A stretch of DNA of 64,000 nt from Arenibacter aquaticus (GTDB lineage Bacteria > Bacteroidota > Bacteroidia > Flavobacteriales > Flavobacteriaceae), in the NCBI RefSeq assembly GCF_003957295.1, contig NZ_RQPJ01000014.1:8060-72059 (forward strand), in the 5' to 3' direction. Below are positions 11,873-22,268 of this stretch, one piece after another. Numbering within the stretch: the first letter of the stretch is position 1; each line of letters begins with the position of its first letter. The notes beneath the pieces are model-generated. The model saw only the letters and a program-made list of their open reading frames with translations. It made no database searches and was not told where the DNA came from. The position numbers and the translations under genes are program-made.

Positions 11873-13180
11873 TTAACCTCCAAAGTCATCAAATCTAATA
11901 TGCTCATCAGGGATACCAAAGTCCTCACCCATCTTTTGCACCGCCTTGTTCATCAATGGAGGTCCACAGAAATAGAGTTCAATATCCTCTGGAGCCTCAT
12001 GGTGATCCAAGTAGTGTTCAATTACACAGTTGTGGATAAAGCCTACAAAACCATCACCAGGTGCATCAATATTTTCCTTCACTTTCCAGTTGTCCTCTGG
12101 TAGAGGCTCTGACAAGGCAAGATAAAACTTGAAATTAGGAAATTCTTTCTCCAGTTGGTAGAAGTGATCTAAATAGAACAATTCCCTCTTAGATCTACCA
12201 CCGTACCAGTAAGTCACTTTTCTATTGGTCTTTAAAGTTTTGAAAAGGTGATAAAGGTGCGATCTCATCGGGGCCATTCCGGCTCCCCCTCCAACGTACA
12301 ACATTTCAGAATCGGACTCATTGATAAAGAATTCACCATAAGGTCCTGAAATGGTAACGGGATCACCTTTCTTAAGGTTAAAAATATAGGATGATGCAAT
12401 TCCAGGATTAACATCCATCCATCCATTTTTAGCTCTATCCCAAGGTGGTGTAGCGATACGCACATTCAGCATAATTTCCCTTCCTTCTGCAGGATAGGAC
12501 GCCATTGAATAAGCCCTTTCCACAGTTTCCGGATTTTTCATCACCAAAGGCCATAAATTAAATTTATCCCACTCTGCCTGAAACTTGTCCGGTGTCTCGT
12601 GCTCTTCAGGGTGAGCAGTAATATCGATATCGGAGTACTTAACTTCACAGGCAGGGATTTCAATCTGTATATACCCCCCAGCCTTGTAGTCCATATCTTC
12701 AGGGATTTCAACAACAAATTCCTTGATAAAGGAAGCCACATTATAGTTCCGTACTACAGTACCTTCCCATTTTTTAATACCAAATACCTCTTCAGGAATG
12801 GTTATCTCCATATCCTGCTTCACTTTTACCTGGCAGGCCAAACGGGCCCCGTGGTTTAATTCCTTTTTAGAGAAATGAGGGGTTTCTGTTGGCAAGGCCT
12901 CTCCACCTCCAGACAGCACGTGACATTCGCACTGAATACAGGTTCCACCTCCACCACAGGCAGAAGGCAAGAATATTTTCTTGTTACCCAAAGTGGTCAA
13001 TAAAGAACCTCCAGAACCAACTTCCAGTTTCTTTTCACCATTAATGGTAATGGTAACCGGTCCAGATGGTGATAATTTTTCTTTGGTAAACAGCAATAGT
13101 GCTACCAATAATAAAAGCAATACCATAAAGGCCACTACCGTTATTACTATTGTTCCAATTGTGCTTGTAGCTAAAATCAT
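11873..13180 (-). CDS. nqrF: Na+-translocating NADH:quinone reductase subunit F
   Basis: 435 residues. NADH enters the pump here. One N-terminal membrane helix (about 8-31) precedes a 2Fe-2S ferredoxin domain with Cys75, Cys81, Cys84 and Cys116 ([15 protein letters not shown], then RLACQV). The FAD-binding domain (RAYSMASYP) and the NAD-binding domain ([22 protein letters not shown]) follow. Order and length are canonical. It is the last gene of the nqrA-F run, two bases after nqrE, and is followed by a terminator. Confidence 0.97.
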   Translation of the reverse strand: MILATSTIGTIVITVVAFMVLLLLLVALLLFTKEKLSPSGPVTITINGEKKLEVGSGGSLLTTLGNKKIFLPSACGGGGTCIQCECHVLSGGGEALPTETPHFSKKELNHGARLACQVKVKQDMEITIPEEVFGIKKWEGTVVRNYNVASFIKEFVVEIPEDMDYKAGGYIQIEIPACEVKYSDIDITAHPEEHETPDKFQAEWDKFNLWPLVMKNPETVERAYSMASYPAEGREIMLNVRIATPPWDRAKNGWMDVNPGIASSYIFNLKKGDPVTISGPYGEFFINESDSEMLYVGGGAGMAPMRSHLYHLFKTLKTNRKVTYWYGGRSKRELFYLDHFYQLEKEFPNFKFYLALSEPLPEDNWKVKENIDAPGDGFVGFIHNCVIEHYLDHHEAPEDIELYFCGPPLMNKAVQKMGEDFGIPDEHIRFDDFGG

Positions 13181-13182
13181 TT

Positions 13183-13920
13183 CTACTCGTTTATTATAGC
13201 GTTATTAAACGAAACCGTATTCTCTTTGGCCTCCTCGATAATTTTTTCTTCTTCCGATGTCTGAACAGTGTTTTCTTCTCCCTCTTTAGGAGCTTCGTCA
13301 CCGCCTGTCAACATACCTCCAAAACTCATGAAACCTATAGCCATAAGGCCGGTAGTAATAAAGGTTATCCCTAATCCCCTTAATGGGGCCGGAACATTTG
13401 AATATCTAATTTTTTCGCGTATTGCCGCGATGGCCAAAATAGCCAAAAACCAACCGATTCCAGAGCTAAGGCCATAATTAAAGGCCAACCCTAAAGATTG
13501 AATATCCCTTGATTGCATAAACAAGGATCCACCCAAAATAGCACAGTTCACCGCAATGAGTGGTAAAAATATCCCCAAGGAGTTATAAAGTGCCGGTGAA
13601 AATTTCTCCACAACAATTTCAACCAGCTGTACCATAGTGGCGATGGTTGCAATAAAAAGGATGAACGACAAAAAGCTAAGGTTGTAATCTGCATATTCAG
13701 GTCCTAACCACTCCAAAGCCCCATCTCTTAACAAATATTGATCTAACAACCAGTTTAAAGGAACCGTTACTGCGAGTACAAATATCACCGCTGCACCAAG
13801 ACCTACGGCTGTAGTCACTTTTTTAGAAACGGCAAGATAAGAACACATTCCTAAGAACGTGGCAAACACCATATTATCTATGAATATGGATTTAAAAAAT
13901 AATTCTACATGTTCTAACAT
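13183..13920 (-). CDS. nqrE: Na+-translocating NADH:quinone reductase subunit E
   Basis: 245 residues with six membrane helices; starts [26 protein letters not shown]. NqrE pairs with NqrD around a buried iron-sulfur centre; the Cys in FLGMCSY and in VNCAILGG are the expected ligands. The usual length is about 200 residues. Here an extra polar tail of about 40 residues (from about [13 protein letters not shown], rich in Glu) follows the last helix. Confidence 0.96.
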   Translation of the reverse strand: MLEHVELFFKSIFIDNMVFATFLGMCSYLAVSKKVTTAVGLGAAVIFVLAVTVPLNWLLDQYLLRDGALEWLGPEYADYNLSFLSFILFIATIATMVQLVEIVVEKFSPALYNSLGIFLPLIAVNCAILGGSLFMQSRDIQSLGLAFNYGLSSGIGWFLAILAIAAIREKIRYSNVPAPLRGLGITFITTGLMAIGFMSFGGMLTGGDEAPKEGEENTVQTSEEEKIIEEAKENTVSFNNAIINE

Positions 13921-13944
13921 AACATTCTATTCTTATTGTGACTA

Positions 13945-14592
13945 CTAGTTTTCTTCTATTAACGCCTTGTTCCTTGAACGCTGAACCCAGATTATAAGTC
14001 CTACCACGATAAGGGCCATTGGAGACAACAACATAAATCCGTTGTTTTCATAGCCAATAGCGTACAATCCTGTTTTTGCAATAGGATCTCCCAATACTTT
14101 ATAACCAAGCAGGGTGCCAGAACCCAATAACTCCCTAAAGAATCCAATAATAACCAATATTACCCCATAACCTGCTGCATTCCCTATTCCGTCCAAAAAG
14201 GACCTCCATGTTCCATTGGCCAAGGCGAAAGCCTCAAAACGCCCCATAATGATACAGTTGGTAATAATCAGCCCCACGAAAACCGAAAGTGTTTTACTAA
14301 GCTCATAGGCAAAAGCCTTTAAAACCTGATCCACTATAATTACCAGTGTTGCTACCACAACCAACTGTACAATAATTCTAATTTTGGAGGGTATAATATT
14401 TCGCATCAACGAAATTACCACGTTACCCACACCCATTACAAATAGTACGGAAACGGCCATTACAATAGAAGCCTTTAATTCTGCGGTAATCGCCAAAGCC
14501 GAACAAATCCCTAGTACCTGAATGGTTATTGGGTTGTTATCCGCTAATGGATCTAATATAAGATTTGCATCTTTTTTTGAAAGTAGTGCCAT
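13945..14592 (-). CDS. nqrD: Na+-translocating NADH:quinone reductase subunit D
   Basis: 215 residues, six predicted membrane helices, homologous to NqrE in inverted topology. Cysteines at LGICSALA and ITNCIIMG match the conserved iron-binding pair shared with NqrE. A final basic stretch (QRSRNKALIEEN) is cytoplasmic. Placed between nqrC (3 bp) and nqrE (24 bp) in the operon. Confidence 0.96.
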   Translation of the reverse strand: MALLSKKDANLILDPLADNNPITIQVLGICSALAITAELKASIVMAVSVLFVMGVGNVVISLMRNIIPSKIRIIVQLVVVATLVIIVDQVLKAFAYELSKTLSVFVGLIITNCIIMGRFEAFALANGTWRSFLDGIGNAAGYGVILVIIGFFRELLGSGTLLGYKVLGDPIAKTGLYAIGYENNGFMLLSPMALIVVGLIIWVQRSRNKALIEEN

Positions 14593-14595
14593 TGT

Positions 14596-15348
14596 TTATT
14601 TATTAGTTCTTATGGTTTCCAAATAGGATTTATAAAGGTTTACGCTTTCTTTGATCATTGCGGATAGGCCATCACCAGTAATAGTTGCTCCGGCCAAAGC
14701 ATCAACTTCGTTATCGTCCTTGATTTCGTTGGTAGGATCGTTATTACCTTTGGCAACAGCTATTCCTGCATATTCAGTTCCGTCAAGTATGGACTCCCCT
14801 TTAAAGTCGTCCATAAAATAACGCTGTTTAATATTTGCACCTAAACCTGGGGTTTCTCCCTTATGATCAAAAAATACACCCTGAACGGTCATGGTATCAT
14901 CCAAGGCCACAAAACCCCAAATAGCATCCCAAAGACCTTTACCTCTCATGGGAATAATGTAATATTTCTCACCATCCTTCTCTCCAATGAACAAAGGAAG
15001 TTTTCTAGTGTTTCCGGCCTTGGCTGCAGTTTCCTGCTTTTTAAGGTCTATCAAATAAGCCTCATCGTTTTCGGTAATTTGATCACCTTCAATAACAAGT
15101 TGTTCCTTAATATACTTATCAAATTCACTGGCAACCTTATCAGTAGATACAAAATTGACACTACCCTCGTCCTCGTTTTCATTTACGCCCATGGCATAAA
15201 GGATATTCTGCTGTTTTTCCAGCCTTTCGTTCTCCTTTATCTTACCGCTAAGTGAGGAGGCAAAAAATGCCAATAGTGTCCCCACAATAACCACCATTAC
15301 TACGGCAAAGATTACCGTATAACTATTTTTTTCTGTATTAACTGCCAT
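14596..15348 (-). CDS. nqrC: Na+-translocating NADH:quinone reductase subunit C
   Basis: 250 residues: one N-terminal membrane helix (about 11-33) and an FMN-binding domain. The flavinylation site is DALAGAT with acceptor Thr222; known NqrC proteins carry S/T-G-A-T, so the first motif residue is Ala here. The preceding GKGLWDAIWGFVAL and GETPGLGA blocks are typical. Covalent FMN would be installed by the downstream ApbE. It starts 2 bp after nqrB ends. Confidence 0.96.
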   Translation of the reverse strand: MAVNTEKNSYTVIFAVVMVVIVGTLLAFFASSLSGKIKENERLEKQQNILYAMGVNENEDEGSVNFVSTDKVASEFDKYIKEQLVIEGDQITENDEAYLIDLKKQETAAKAGNTRKLPLFIGEKDGEKYYIIPMRGKGLWDAIWGFVALDDTMTVQGVFFDHKGETPGLGANIKQRYFMDDFKGESILDGTEYAGIAVAKGNNDPTNEIKDDNEVDALAGATITGDGLSAMIKESVNLYKSYLETIRTNK

Positions 15349-15350
15349 AA

Positions 15351-16619
15351 TTATACTGTTTCTGCTTTTAATTCTTCCGATTTCCCCTGGCCATCGCTAG
15401 GCAAAATGGTAGCGTTTTTAGCACGCTTTAATCTTTTATTTACATTTCCTCTTATCACATAGTGATCTATTGTAGGAGCAAAAACGTTCATTAGCAGTAT
15501 AGCCAAGAATACTCCTTCTGGATAAGCCGGGTTGAATACCCTGATCAAAACCGAAATAAACCCTATGAAGAACCCATAATACCACTTCCCTTTATTGGTC
15601 TGGGCACCCGTTACAGGGTCGGTTGCCATATACACTATACCAAAGGCCAGACCTCCAACAAGAAGGTGCTGCCAGAAGGTGAAGTTCATTAATTCATAAA
15701 ATTTACTAGTCTCTGTTATTACCCCTGCGTCTACTACAACATTAAAAATAAGTCCCATGACCAAAGCTCCTACAACGGCGCTCACCATGATTCTCCAACT
15801 GGCAATTTTACTATATATCAAGAAAAGTCCGCCCAAGAGTATAAGAATAGTAGAAGTTTCCCCTACCGACCCTGGGATAAATCCAAAAAACATATCGGCA
15901 ACAGAGTAGCTCATTTCGGTACTTTTACCTTGTGCAAGAAAACCTAAAACAGTTTCTCCGGAAATAGCATCTGGACCACCGGCCCTTTCAACCGCCTGAT
16001 GAACCCAAACCTTATCACCACTCATCCATGTAGGATAAGCAAAGAACAAAAACGCCCTAATAGTAAGTGCCGGATTTAAAATATTCATTCCCGTACCACC
16101 AAACACCTCTTTACCGATGACCACACCAAATACTACGGCTACAGCCAACATCCACAATGGGGTATCTACAGGTACAATCAATGGAACCAACATACCGGTA
16201 ACCAAATAACCCTCCTCTACCTCATGTCCTTTGATCACGGCAAACAAGAATTCAACCGCAAGTCCAACCACATAAGAAACAATTACCAAAGGCAATACAG
16301 TCCATGCCCCCATGATAAAGTTGTCCCAGGTTAGAAAGTTTCCAAATAAGGAAGCTTGCCTAATAACACCATTTGCAGCATCTACAGCTGCATAATGCTG
16401 ATAACCGGCATTGAATATCCCAAATATAAGTACAGGCACCAAAGCCATGATCACCGTGTTCATGGTACGCTTCAAATCATCCACCACACGCACGTGTGAA
16501 CCAGAGTGGGTAGTCTCATTAGGAGCATACAAAAAAGTATGGATAGCATTAAATGCAGGGGCCATTTTCTTGCCCTTATACTTCTCCTTTAAATTATGCA
16601 AATTATTTTTTAAGCTCAT
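15351..16619 (-). CDS. nqrB: Na+-translocating NADH:quinone reductase subunit B
   Basis: 422 residues, about ten membrane helices; the main Na+-channel subunit, also carrying riboflavin and covalent FMN. The candidate FMN-acceptor is Thr223 in DAISGET; the family motif is S/T-G-A-T, so Glu222 replaces the usual Ala. GKEVFGGTGMNILNPA and FIPGSVGETST are recognisable conserved blocks. It lies three bases after nqrA. Confidence 0.96.
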   Translation of the reverse strand: MSLKNNLHNLKEKYKGKKMAPAFNAIHTFLYAPNETTHSGSHVRVVDDLKRTMNTVIMALVPVLIFGIFNAGYQHYAAVDAANGVIRQASLFGNFLTWDNFIMGAWTVLPLVIVSYVVGLAVEFLFAVIKGHEVEEGYLVTGMLVPLIVPVDTPLWMLAVAVVFGVVIGKEVFGGTGMNILNPALTIRAFLFFAYPTWMSGDKVWVHQAVERAGGPDAISGETVLGFLAQGKSTEMSYSVADMFFGFIPGSVGETSTILILLGGLFLIYSKIASWRIMVSAVVGALVMGLIFNVVVDAGVITETSKFYELMNFTFWQHLLVGGLAFGIVYMATDPVTGAQTNKGKWYYGFFIGFISVLIRVFNPAYPEGVFLAILLMNVFAPTIDHYVIRGNVNKRLKRAKNATILPSDGQGKSEELKAETV

Positions 16620-16622
16620 CTT

Positions 16623-17975
16623 TTATCCTATTTCTTTATATAATAAATCCAACCCTTCCCTAATAATCTGCTGATGGGGCTGTTTAGAGATGCAAATAAA
16701 TTCTGTGAGTGAAAAATCCTCAGGAGCCACTTCATAAAGACCCAACTGTTCCATTTCATCCAAGTCTTTTACCATACAAGCCTTTAGAAGCTGTAAAGGA
16801 TAAATATCCATTGGAAAAACCTCTTCGTACAATCCGGTAACCACAAAAGCCCTATGCTCACCATTGGTATTGGTATCCAAATCATACTTCTTCTTGGGCT
16901 GCAACCAAGAGAAGGTCAACGCCCTAGTAGGGGAAACCTTATTGAAGACAGGCTTGTTCCATCCAAAGAACTCATAATCATCCCCTTCTGGAATAGCTGT
17001 CACCATATTATTATAAAAACCTAGGTAACCATCCGGTTTTGTTTTGGAACCTGTTAGAACATCACCATTGATGACCCTAAAATTTTCCGTATTAACACCA
17101 CTGGCATATAAAAAGGTAGAAATTTCCGATCCTATAATAGTAGAATAATATTTTGGAGCTTTTACGCTAGATCCTACCAAGGCAACAATCCTTTCTGGAT
17201 TAAATTTACCACTTAACAAAAGCTCACCTATAATAACTAAATCCTGAGGAGAAACGGTCCAAACCACTTCACCTTTGTTTATTGGATCTATCTTATTTAT
17301 CTGTGTTCCTACCAAACCAGCGGGGTGCGGCCCTGACACTTTATGAATTTCAGCATCTTTTATATTGGAAAATACGGATCCCCCGTCTTTCCCTATAGAC
17401 ACATGCACCTTACCGGGGGTCAATTTGCCCAAGCCTGTAATAGCTGCCTGCAATTCCTTTTCTTTACCTTTTAAGGTATAATCCAAATCTGCAGCCATAG
17501 GACCAGTAGCGTAAGCAGAGATGAAAATAGCCTTGGGAGTCACTGCCGGATTGGCAATAATATCATATGGTCTTTGCTTTATAAAAGGCCAACAACCAGA
17601 TTTCAAGAGCAAAGCCTTAATTTCTTCGGCTCCAGCATTTTCTGGCGACAAAGGCGCATGTGAAACAAATTCCTGGCTTTTATCTGCCAAAATTTTCAGT
17701 GTCAAAATTCTTCTCCTGGCACCTCTTACCACCTCTACTAGCTCCCCGCTTACTGGGGACACAAACAGCATGTCTTCCACATTTTTATTGTAAAAAAGTG
17801 GTTCTCCCGCCTTTACTTCGGCGCCCTGTTTAACTAACAATTTGGGTGTAATTCCGTGAAAATCCTGAAGATTAATTGCGTAAACATTACTTAGAACAGC
17901 TTTGGAAGTAGTCTTTTCCGCCTCACCTATAAGATTAATGTTCAAGCCTTTTTTAATTCGGATGTCTTTAGACAT
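16623..17975 (-). CDS. nqrA: Na+-translocating NADH:quinone reductase subunit A
   Basis: 450 residues, soluble and membrane-associated; begins MSKDIRIKKGLNINLIG. NqrA sits on NqrB and contributes to the quinone site. Family blocks seen are PKLLVKQGAEVKAGEPLF, GPHPAGLVGTQINKIDP and FGWNKPVFNKVSPTRA. First gene of nqrABCDEF, with a minus-7 box 34 bp upstream and gaps of only 2-24 bp down the operon. Confidence 0.96.
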   Translation of the reverse strand: MSKDIRIKKGLNINLIGEAEKTTSKAVLSNVYAINLQDFHGITPKLLVKQGAEVKAGEPLFYNKNVEDMLFVSPVSGELVEVVRGARRRILTLKILADKSQEFVSHAPLSPENAGAEEIKALLLKSGCWPFIKQRPYDIIANPAVTPKAIFISAYATGPMAADLDYTLKGKEKELQAAITGLGKLTPGKVHVSIGKDGGSVFSNIKDAEIHKVSGPHPAGLVGTQINKIDPINKGEVVWTVSPQDLVIIGELLLSGKFNPERIVALVGSSVKAPKYYSTIIGSEISTFLYASGVNTENFRVINGDVLTGSKTKPDGYLGFYNNMVTAIPEGDDYEFFGWNKPVFNKVSPTRALTFSWLQPKKKYDLDTNTNGEHRAFVVTGLYEEVFPMDIYPLQLLKACMVKDLDEMEQLGLYEVAPEDFSLTEFICISKQPHQQIIREGLDLLYKEIG

Positions 17976-18008
17976 ATTTAGTAGACCTTAGGTTATCAAA
18001 ATTTCGAG

Positions 18009-18016
18009 CAAATTTA
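18009..18016 (-). promoter_or_regulatory. Minus-7 box of the nqr operon (TAAATTTG)
   Basis: On the minus strand this reads TAAATTTG, a perfect TAnnTTTG box. The transcript would start near 18002-18005, leaving a leader of about 30 bases before nqrA. Confidence 0.55.
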
Positions 18017-18124
18017 CTACTTAATAAAAAGTTTTCATAATTATTACTTATAAATTTAGGGATTAAACCATCCAAGCCTATTTAGCCTTGGTTTTTGCTT
18101 ACCTTTACTGGAAAATTTCGACAA

Positions 18125-19369
18125 ATGCGATTGAATATTTACACCGTTTTAGTCCTACTTCTAGCCCATTTTAGCTACGCTCAGGTACAAATGGAAGTCA
18201 ACCCACCAGAAAATATTAAATCGATAGTATTCAAAGGCAGTACAGACGACCAATTTCCGGTAGTACCTCTTGGGGAATCCGTATTTCTTGAATTTGACGA
18301 CCTTCTTGCCAATGAGCAGGACTATTATTATAAGATTGTACACTGTGATTATGACTGGACCCCTTCCTCTCTTTTAAAATCACAGTACCTAAACGGTTTG
18401 GACAATGAACGGATCGTAGATTACGAGAATAGTTACTCCACACTACAGCCCTATTCCAACTATCAGCTTACGCTGCCCAACGAAAATACAGGACTAAAGG
18501 TAAGCGGTAATTACGTATTGGAAATATACAACAGCTACAATGAAATTCAATTTTCACGGAGATTCGTTGTTTACGAAGACCAGTTGACGGTAGGGGGCGT
18601 TGTAAAAAGATCAAGGGACTTTTCATACCTCAACGAAAAACAGGTGGTACAATTTACCATCAATACCAATCAAGTTAATTTGGTGGACCCAAAGAAGGAA
18701 GTTAAGGTCGCCATTATACAAAACCACCAATGGCCATCTATTATCAATAATATACCCCCCCAATTTATTTTAGGAAGTGAGTTGGTTTATAAATATGACC
18801 AGGAAACCAGCTTTTATGGCGGAAATGAATATTTCAATTTCGACACAAAAGATCTACGGGCTCCAAGTTCATCAATATCACATATTGAATTGACCGATCT
18901 ATACCATCATTATCTGTTCACGGATTACTACAGATACGACAGACCTTATACCTATTACCCGGACATTAATGGAAACTTTGTGGTACGCACCCTGCAGGGC
19001 GATGACAGCTCCCGAGAAGCGGAATACAGCTACATTCATTTTACACTTCCTTATAATGAAGCACTAGGCCTCAATGAAGTCTACGTCTATGGCAAGTACA
19101 ACAACTATGACCTAAGCGAAGAGAACTTAATGACCTACAATAAAGAAACAGGCAATATGGAAGCGATTATTAAAATGAAGCAGGGTTTCTATAATTATAA
19201 ATATGTAATAAAAAAGGACGATGGCGCTATAGATATGAATACCATTTCAGGGAACTATCATTTTACCGAAAACGATTATCTTATCTTGGTATACTATAGA
19301 AATTTTGGGGATTTATACGATAGTATTATAGGGGTAGGATCTGCCAATTCCAGAACTATTACCAATTGA
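18125..19369 (+). CDS. Type IX secretion system Plug protein (DUF5103)
   Basis: 414 residues from ATG 18125 (MRLNIYTVLVLLLAHFSYAQ, a signal peptide). An upstream in-frame extension lacks signal-peptide character. The mature protein is all-beta and rich in Tyr, Asp and Asn. It matches the DUF5103 family (HCDYDWTPSSLLKSQYL, FVVRTLQGDDSSREAEY, VYVYGKYNNY). In Flavobacterium the family member Plug closes the periplasmic side of the SprA translocon. It probably works with cargo such as the sorting-domain protein at 2987-4165. It is divergent from nqrA. Confidence 0.8.
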   Translation: MRLNIYTVLVLLLAHFSYAQVQMEVNPPENIKSIVFKGSTDDQFPVVPLGESVFLEFDDLLANEQDYYYKIVHCDYDWTPSSLLKSQYLNGLDNERIVDYENSYSTLQPYSNYQLTLPNENTGLKVSGNYVLEIYNSYNEIQFSRRFVVYEDQLTVGGVVKRSRDFSYLNEKQVVQFTINTNQVNLVDPKKEVKVAIIQNHQWPSIINNIPPQFILGSELVYKYDQETSFYGGNEYFNFDTKDLRAPSSSISHIELTDLYHHYLFTDYYRYDRPYTYYPDINGNFVVRTLQGDDSSREAEYSYIHFTLPYNEALGLNEVYVYGKYNNYDLSEENLMTYNKETGNMEAIIKMKQGFYNYKYVIKKDDGAIDMNTISGNYHFTENDYLILVYYRNFGDLYDSIIGVGSANSRTITN

Positions 19370-19569
19370 TCTTTAGGTATACCTTTTTATCGCGTCTTTA
19401 ACCCTAAAGTTGCTAACCACCAACGCTAAGGGATTCATCAGCATAGCAAAATTAAAGAAAGGGAACAATAGTAGACATTAACATTTGCTTAAACGTATAA
19501 ACAAAAAATCTTATTATTTTGCACCAGAATTAACAAAATAGATACATACTCCTTATATAAACACATAAC

Positions 19570-20451
19570 ATGGAAATGAACAGCAAGCGTAAACCAATTT
19601 GGTTTAGAGTAACTTTGATCTTTATACTTCTTCTGGGCTTTTTTGCCACTGCACAAAATTCCCAACTAGACCTACTTCTCAATGATTACAACAACCATCC
19701 AGAGCATATTTTAGTTGCAGCTCATAGGGCCACCAATCCACATTATCCAGAGAACTCACTGGCCGCAATAAAAGAAAGTATTGCCATAGGGGTCGATATT
19801 GTTGAGATCGATATTAGAAAAAGTAAGGACGGGGAGCTTGTAATAATGCACGACAAGACTATTGACAGAACAACCAATGGCAAGGGACGGGTTGACGATT
19901 ATTCCCTGGACCAACTAAAGCAGTTTAACCTAATGTTCCAAGGCAAAACTACAACTGAACAAATACCCACCTTTGAAGAAGTACTACAATTGACAAAGGG
20001 TAAAATACTACTTGATGTAGATTTTAAACTGGAAGATGAGGCATCGGTAAAACAAACCTATGCCCTAATTGAAAAATATGGAATGGAAAACCAAATAATA
20101 TTCTTTCTATATGACTACCCTGAAACCCCACAATTTCAAAAATTGAACAATGACATTTCTATTATGCCAAGAGCCTATTCTAAAAAAGATATCCGTGCCA
20201 TTCGTAAATTAGATGACATCTCCATTATTCATATAGATGAGAGTTATTATACGAAAAGGACCATGCGCCGGCTTATCAATTCCGGATACAGGGTATGGAT
20301 AAACGCTTTGGGAAAATATGATGAGATGGAGAGGATCAAGAAAAACAGTGGTTTTGATTCCCTATTAACCAAAAAATATGTCAACGTTATCCAAACCGAT
20401 TTACCAAAAGAGCTTCTGGACTATCTTAGGTCCAAGGATCTACATCGATAA
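19570..20451 (+). CDS. Secreted glycerophosphodiester phosphodiesterase
   Basis: 293 residues with an N-terminal signal peptide or anchor (about 11-28, ending FFATAQ). The GDPD catalytic set is complete: His52-Arg53 followed by PENSLAA, Glu79 and Asp81 in VEIDIRKS, and His94-Asp95 in MHDKTIDRTTNG. The enzyme releases sn-glycerol-3-phosphate from deacylated phospholipids in the periplasm. It converges with the GH31 gene (41 bp between stops), so it may or may not belong to the glycan/lipid locus that follows. Confidence 0.88.
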   Translation: MEMNSKRKPIWFRVTLIFILLLGFFATAQNSQLDLLLNDYNNHPEHILVAAHRATNPHYPENSLAAIKESIAIGVDIVEIDIRKSKDGELVIMHDKTIDRTTNGKGRVDDYSLDQLKQFNLMFQGKTTTEQIPTFEEVLQLTKGKILLDVDFKLEDEASVKQTYALIEKYGMENQIIFFLYDYPETPQFQKLNNDISIMPRAYSKKDIRAIRKLDDISIIHIDESYYTKRTMRRLINSGYRVWINALGKYDEMERIKKNSGFDSLLTKKYVNVIQTDLPKELLDYLRSKDLHR

Positions 20452-20492
20452 TCCCTAGGGGTGTTCTTGGGTTGAATATGAATGGTACTTGA

Positions 20493-22268
20493 TCAGAACT
20501 TTACAGTATACCCACCTTCACTGTATTCCGCGCTGTTCTTTATGATTATTTTTTGATCAAGATCTTCATAATCCCAAAATTTACCCCTTTCTAAAATTTC
20601 GCCGTCCAAATAGATTTCCTTTGGACTTATTTTAGAGTGTACTCTAAGTATATGCGGAATTTTGGTTCCACGCAAAGAAAGTTTACACCCATAATTGGTC
20701 TTTAGATAGGATATATTGGTTTTCCCTGCTCCATCTGTGTGATAGTAAACAAAGCTATTTTTATTCTTAGGGTACACTAAAATAGTGACAAACCCTTCTG
20801 AATTGGCATCACCAAAACCAGTATAGGCACGTTTAATCCTTAAAGGCACAATTGCACCGTCCTTGACAAATACCGGGAATTCGTCCATAGGGAATTCCCT
20901 ATCCACTACAACTCCCCCTTCCAGCAATTCCCTATCTGCAAAAAAGTACCTCCAATTCCCCTTTGGCAGGGAAACACTTCGTTTCTTAGAATCCATATAG
21001 ATGGGGGCCACCAAAAAATCATCACCAAACATATAGTGGTATTTACCCTCTTTCAGAGGTGTCTGCAATCTTCTTCCTCCTTTATTGGCCATTACAACAT
21101 AGTGGTACATATAGGGCACCAATTCTGTATGCAGCCATGAGAATTTGCGTATCACTTGCAACTCCTCCTTACTCCTTTTCCACAATCGCCTTTCCCCATG
21201 TCCGCCATTCATAAAAAGACCACAAAAAGTAGAGAACTGCGCCCACCTTATATATAAACGGGGAGGAATGGTCTTTCCAGAAAATCCAGCGATATCGGAA
21301 CCTATAATATTATACCCCAGATCTGCACTTTTTAGGATACTCTCAATGGCCGACTCAAACCCTTGAATTCCATCCAAAGCAATATCTACTTTTTCATCCT
21401 GGCTTTCAGATATCATTTCATCCGTCACCCATTTGTGCTCTTGATCGCCCACCCAACTAACAGGAGAGGCGTCAATGGGCGAAAATCCTTCTGGATGAAA
21501 ACTGCGATCTATTGACCGGGATAGCGTAACAAACTCCGGGTTTTGTCCAAGTCCATGTAAATATTCGTCCCTATAATAATGATCCATGTAGGTTCTGGTA
21601 GACATTAGTCCTTTGGAGGCACTTTTATAAAAAAATGGAATACCCCCCAATTTACTCCAAAATAGTGTTGCTGTTCCGTCCAATTTCCAACCATCAACCC
21701 CCAAATCAAAAACATTCTGTTGCATTCCCCGCCACCATTCCATAGCTTCCTTACTGGTGTAATCTATAAAACCGCCTCTACCCTTCCACCATTTGTTGGG
21801 ACTATCCGATTGTACCAAAAAACCATTACCCATAGCCTGGTTAAACCAATCTTCCGAATCTTTAATTTTTGTATCCTTGCTAGCACTGTTCACCATGGAG
21901 GTCATCCATAGCACCACCCTGTATTCATTATCCTGTAGTTTTTTAAACCACTTATAGGGTTGTTTATAAAGACTGGTGTCTATTTGAAAATCATTATAGC
22001 GCAAAGACCATGGACTATCTATGAGTATCGTACGCACCGGAATATCATGCTTTTTGTAGCCCTCCAGCAACTCATCCACATAATCGGAAGTATTAACATC
22101 ATCTTCCCAAAGCCAACATTCCAAAGCCCATGACGGGGTCAAAGGTGGGTTACCATGTCGCTGTTTGTTAAAAGGCATGCCCCACACCGGAAGAATCCAA
22201 TAAAAATAGGTTATTACACCTAATAATAGCAGTACCGCAACACTTATAAGTACCCCTTTTCTTTTCAT
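20493..22268 (-). CDS. Membrane-anchored glycoside hydrolase family 31
   Basis: 591 residues. A single N-terminal membrane helix (about 6-28) anchors a TIM-barrel GH31 domain, so the enzyme acts in the periplasm or on the outer membrane. The catalytic nucleophile is probably Asp197 in DGWKLDGT, and the acid/base Asp275 in SWVGDQEH. The conserved GSDIAGF block is at 323-329 and a beta-sandwich tail follows. GH31 covers alpha-glucosidases, alpha-xylosidases, sulfoquinovosidases and alpha-galactosidases; the substrate cannot be fixed by eye. It overlaps the preceding PHP gene by four bases (ATGA), so the two are translationally coupled. Confidence 0.85.
   Translation of the reverse strand: MKRKGVLISVAVLLLLGVITYFYWILPVWGMPFNKQRHGNPPLTPSWALECWLWEDDVNTSDYVDELLEGYKKHDIPVRTILIDSPWSLRYNDFQIDTSLYKQPYKWFKKLQDNEYRVVLWMTSMVNSASKDTKIKDSEDWFNQAMGNGFLVQSDSPNKWWKGRGGFIDYTSKEAMEWWRGMQQNVFDLGVDGWKLDGTATLFWSKLGGIPFFYKSASKGLMSTRTYMDHYYRDEYLHGLGQNPEFVTLSRSIDRSFHPEGFSPIDASPVSWVGDQEHKWVTDEMISESQDEKVDIALDGIQGFESAIESILKSADLGYNIIGSDIAGFSGKTIPPRLYIRWAQFSTFCGLFMNGGHGERRLWKRSKEELQVIRKFSWLHTELVPYMYHYVVMANKGGRRLQTPLKEGKYHYMFGDDFLVAPIYMDSKKRSVSLPKGNWRYFFADRELLEGGVVVDREFPMDEFPVFVKDGAIVPLRIKRAYTGFGDANSEGFVTILVYPKNKNSFVYYHTDGAGKTNISYLKTNYGCKLSLRGTKIPHILRVHSKISPKEIYLDGEILERGKFWDYEDLDQKIIIKNSAEYSEGGYTVKF

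Noticed and set aside
19370-19400. Palindrome AGGTATACCT followed by T-run after the Plug gene
   Set aside because: No loop can form in a 10-bp perfect palindrome, so it is a poor terminator; left uncalled.
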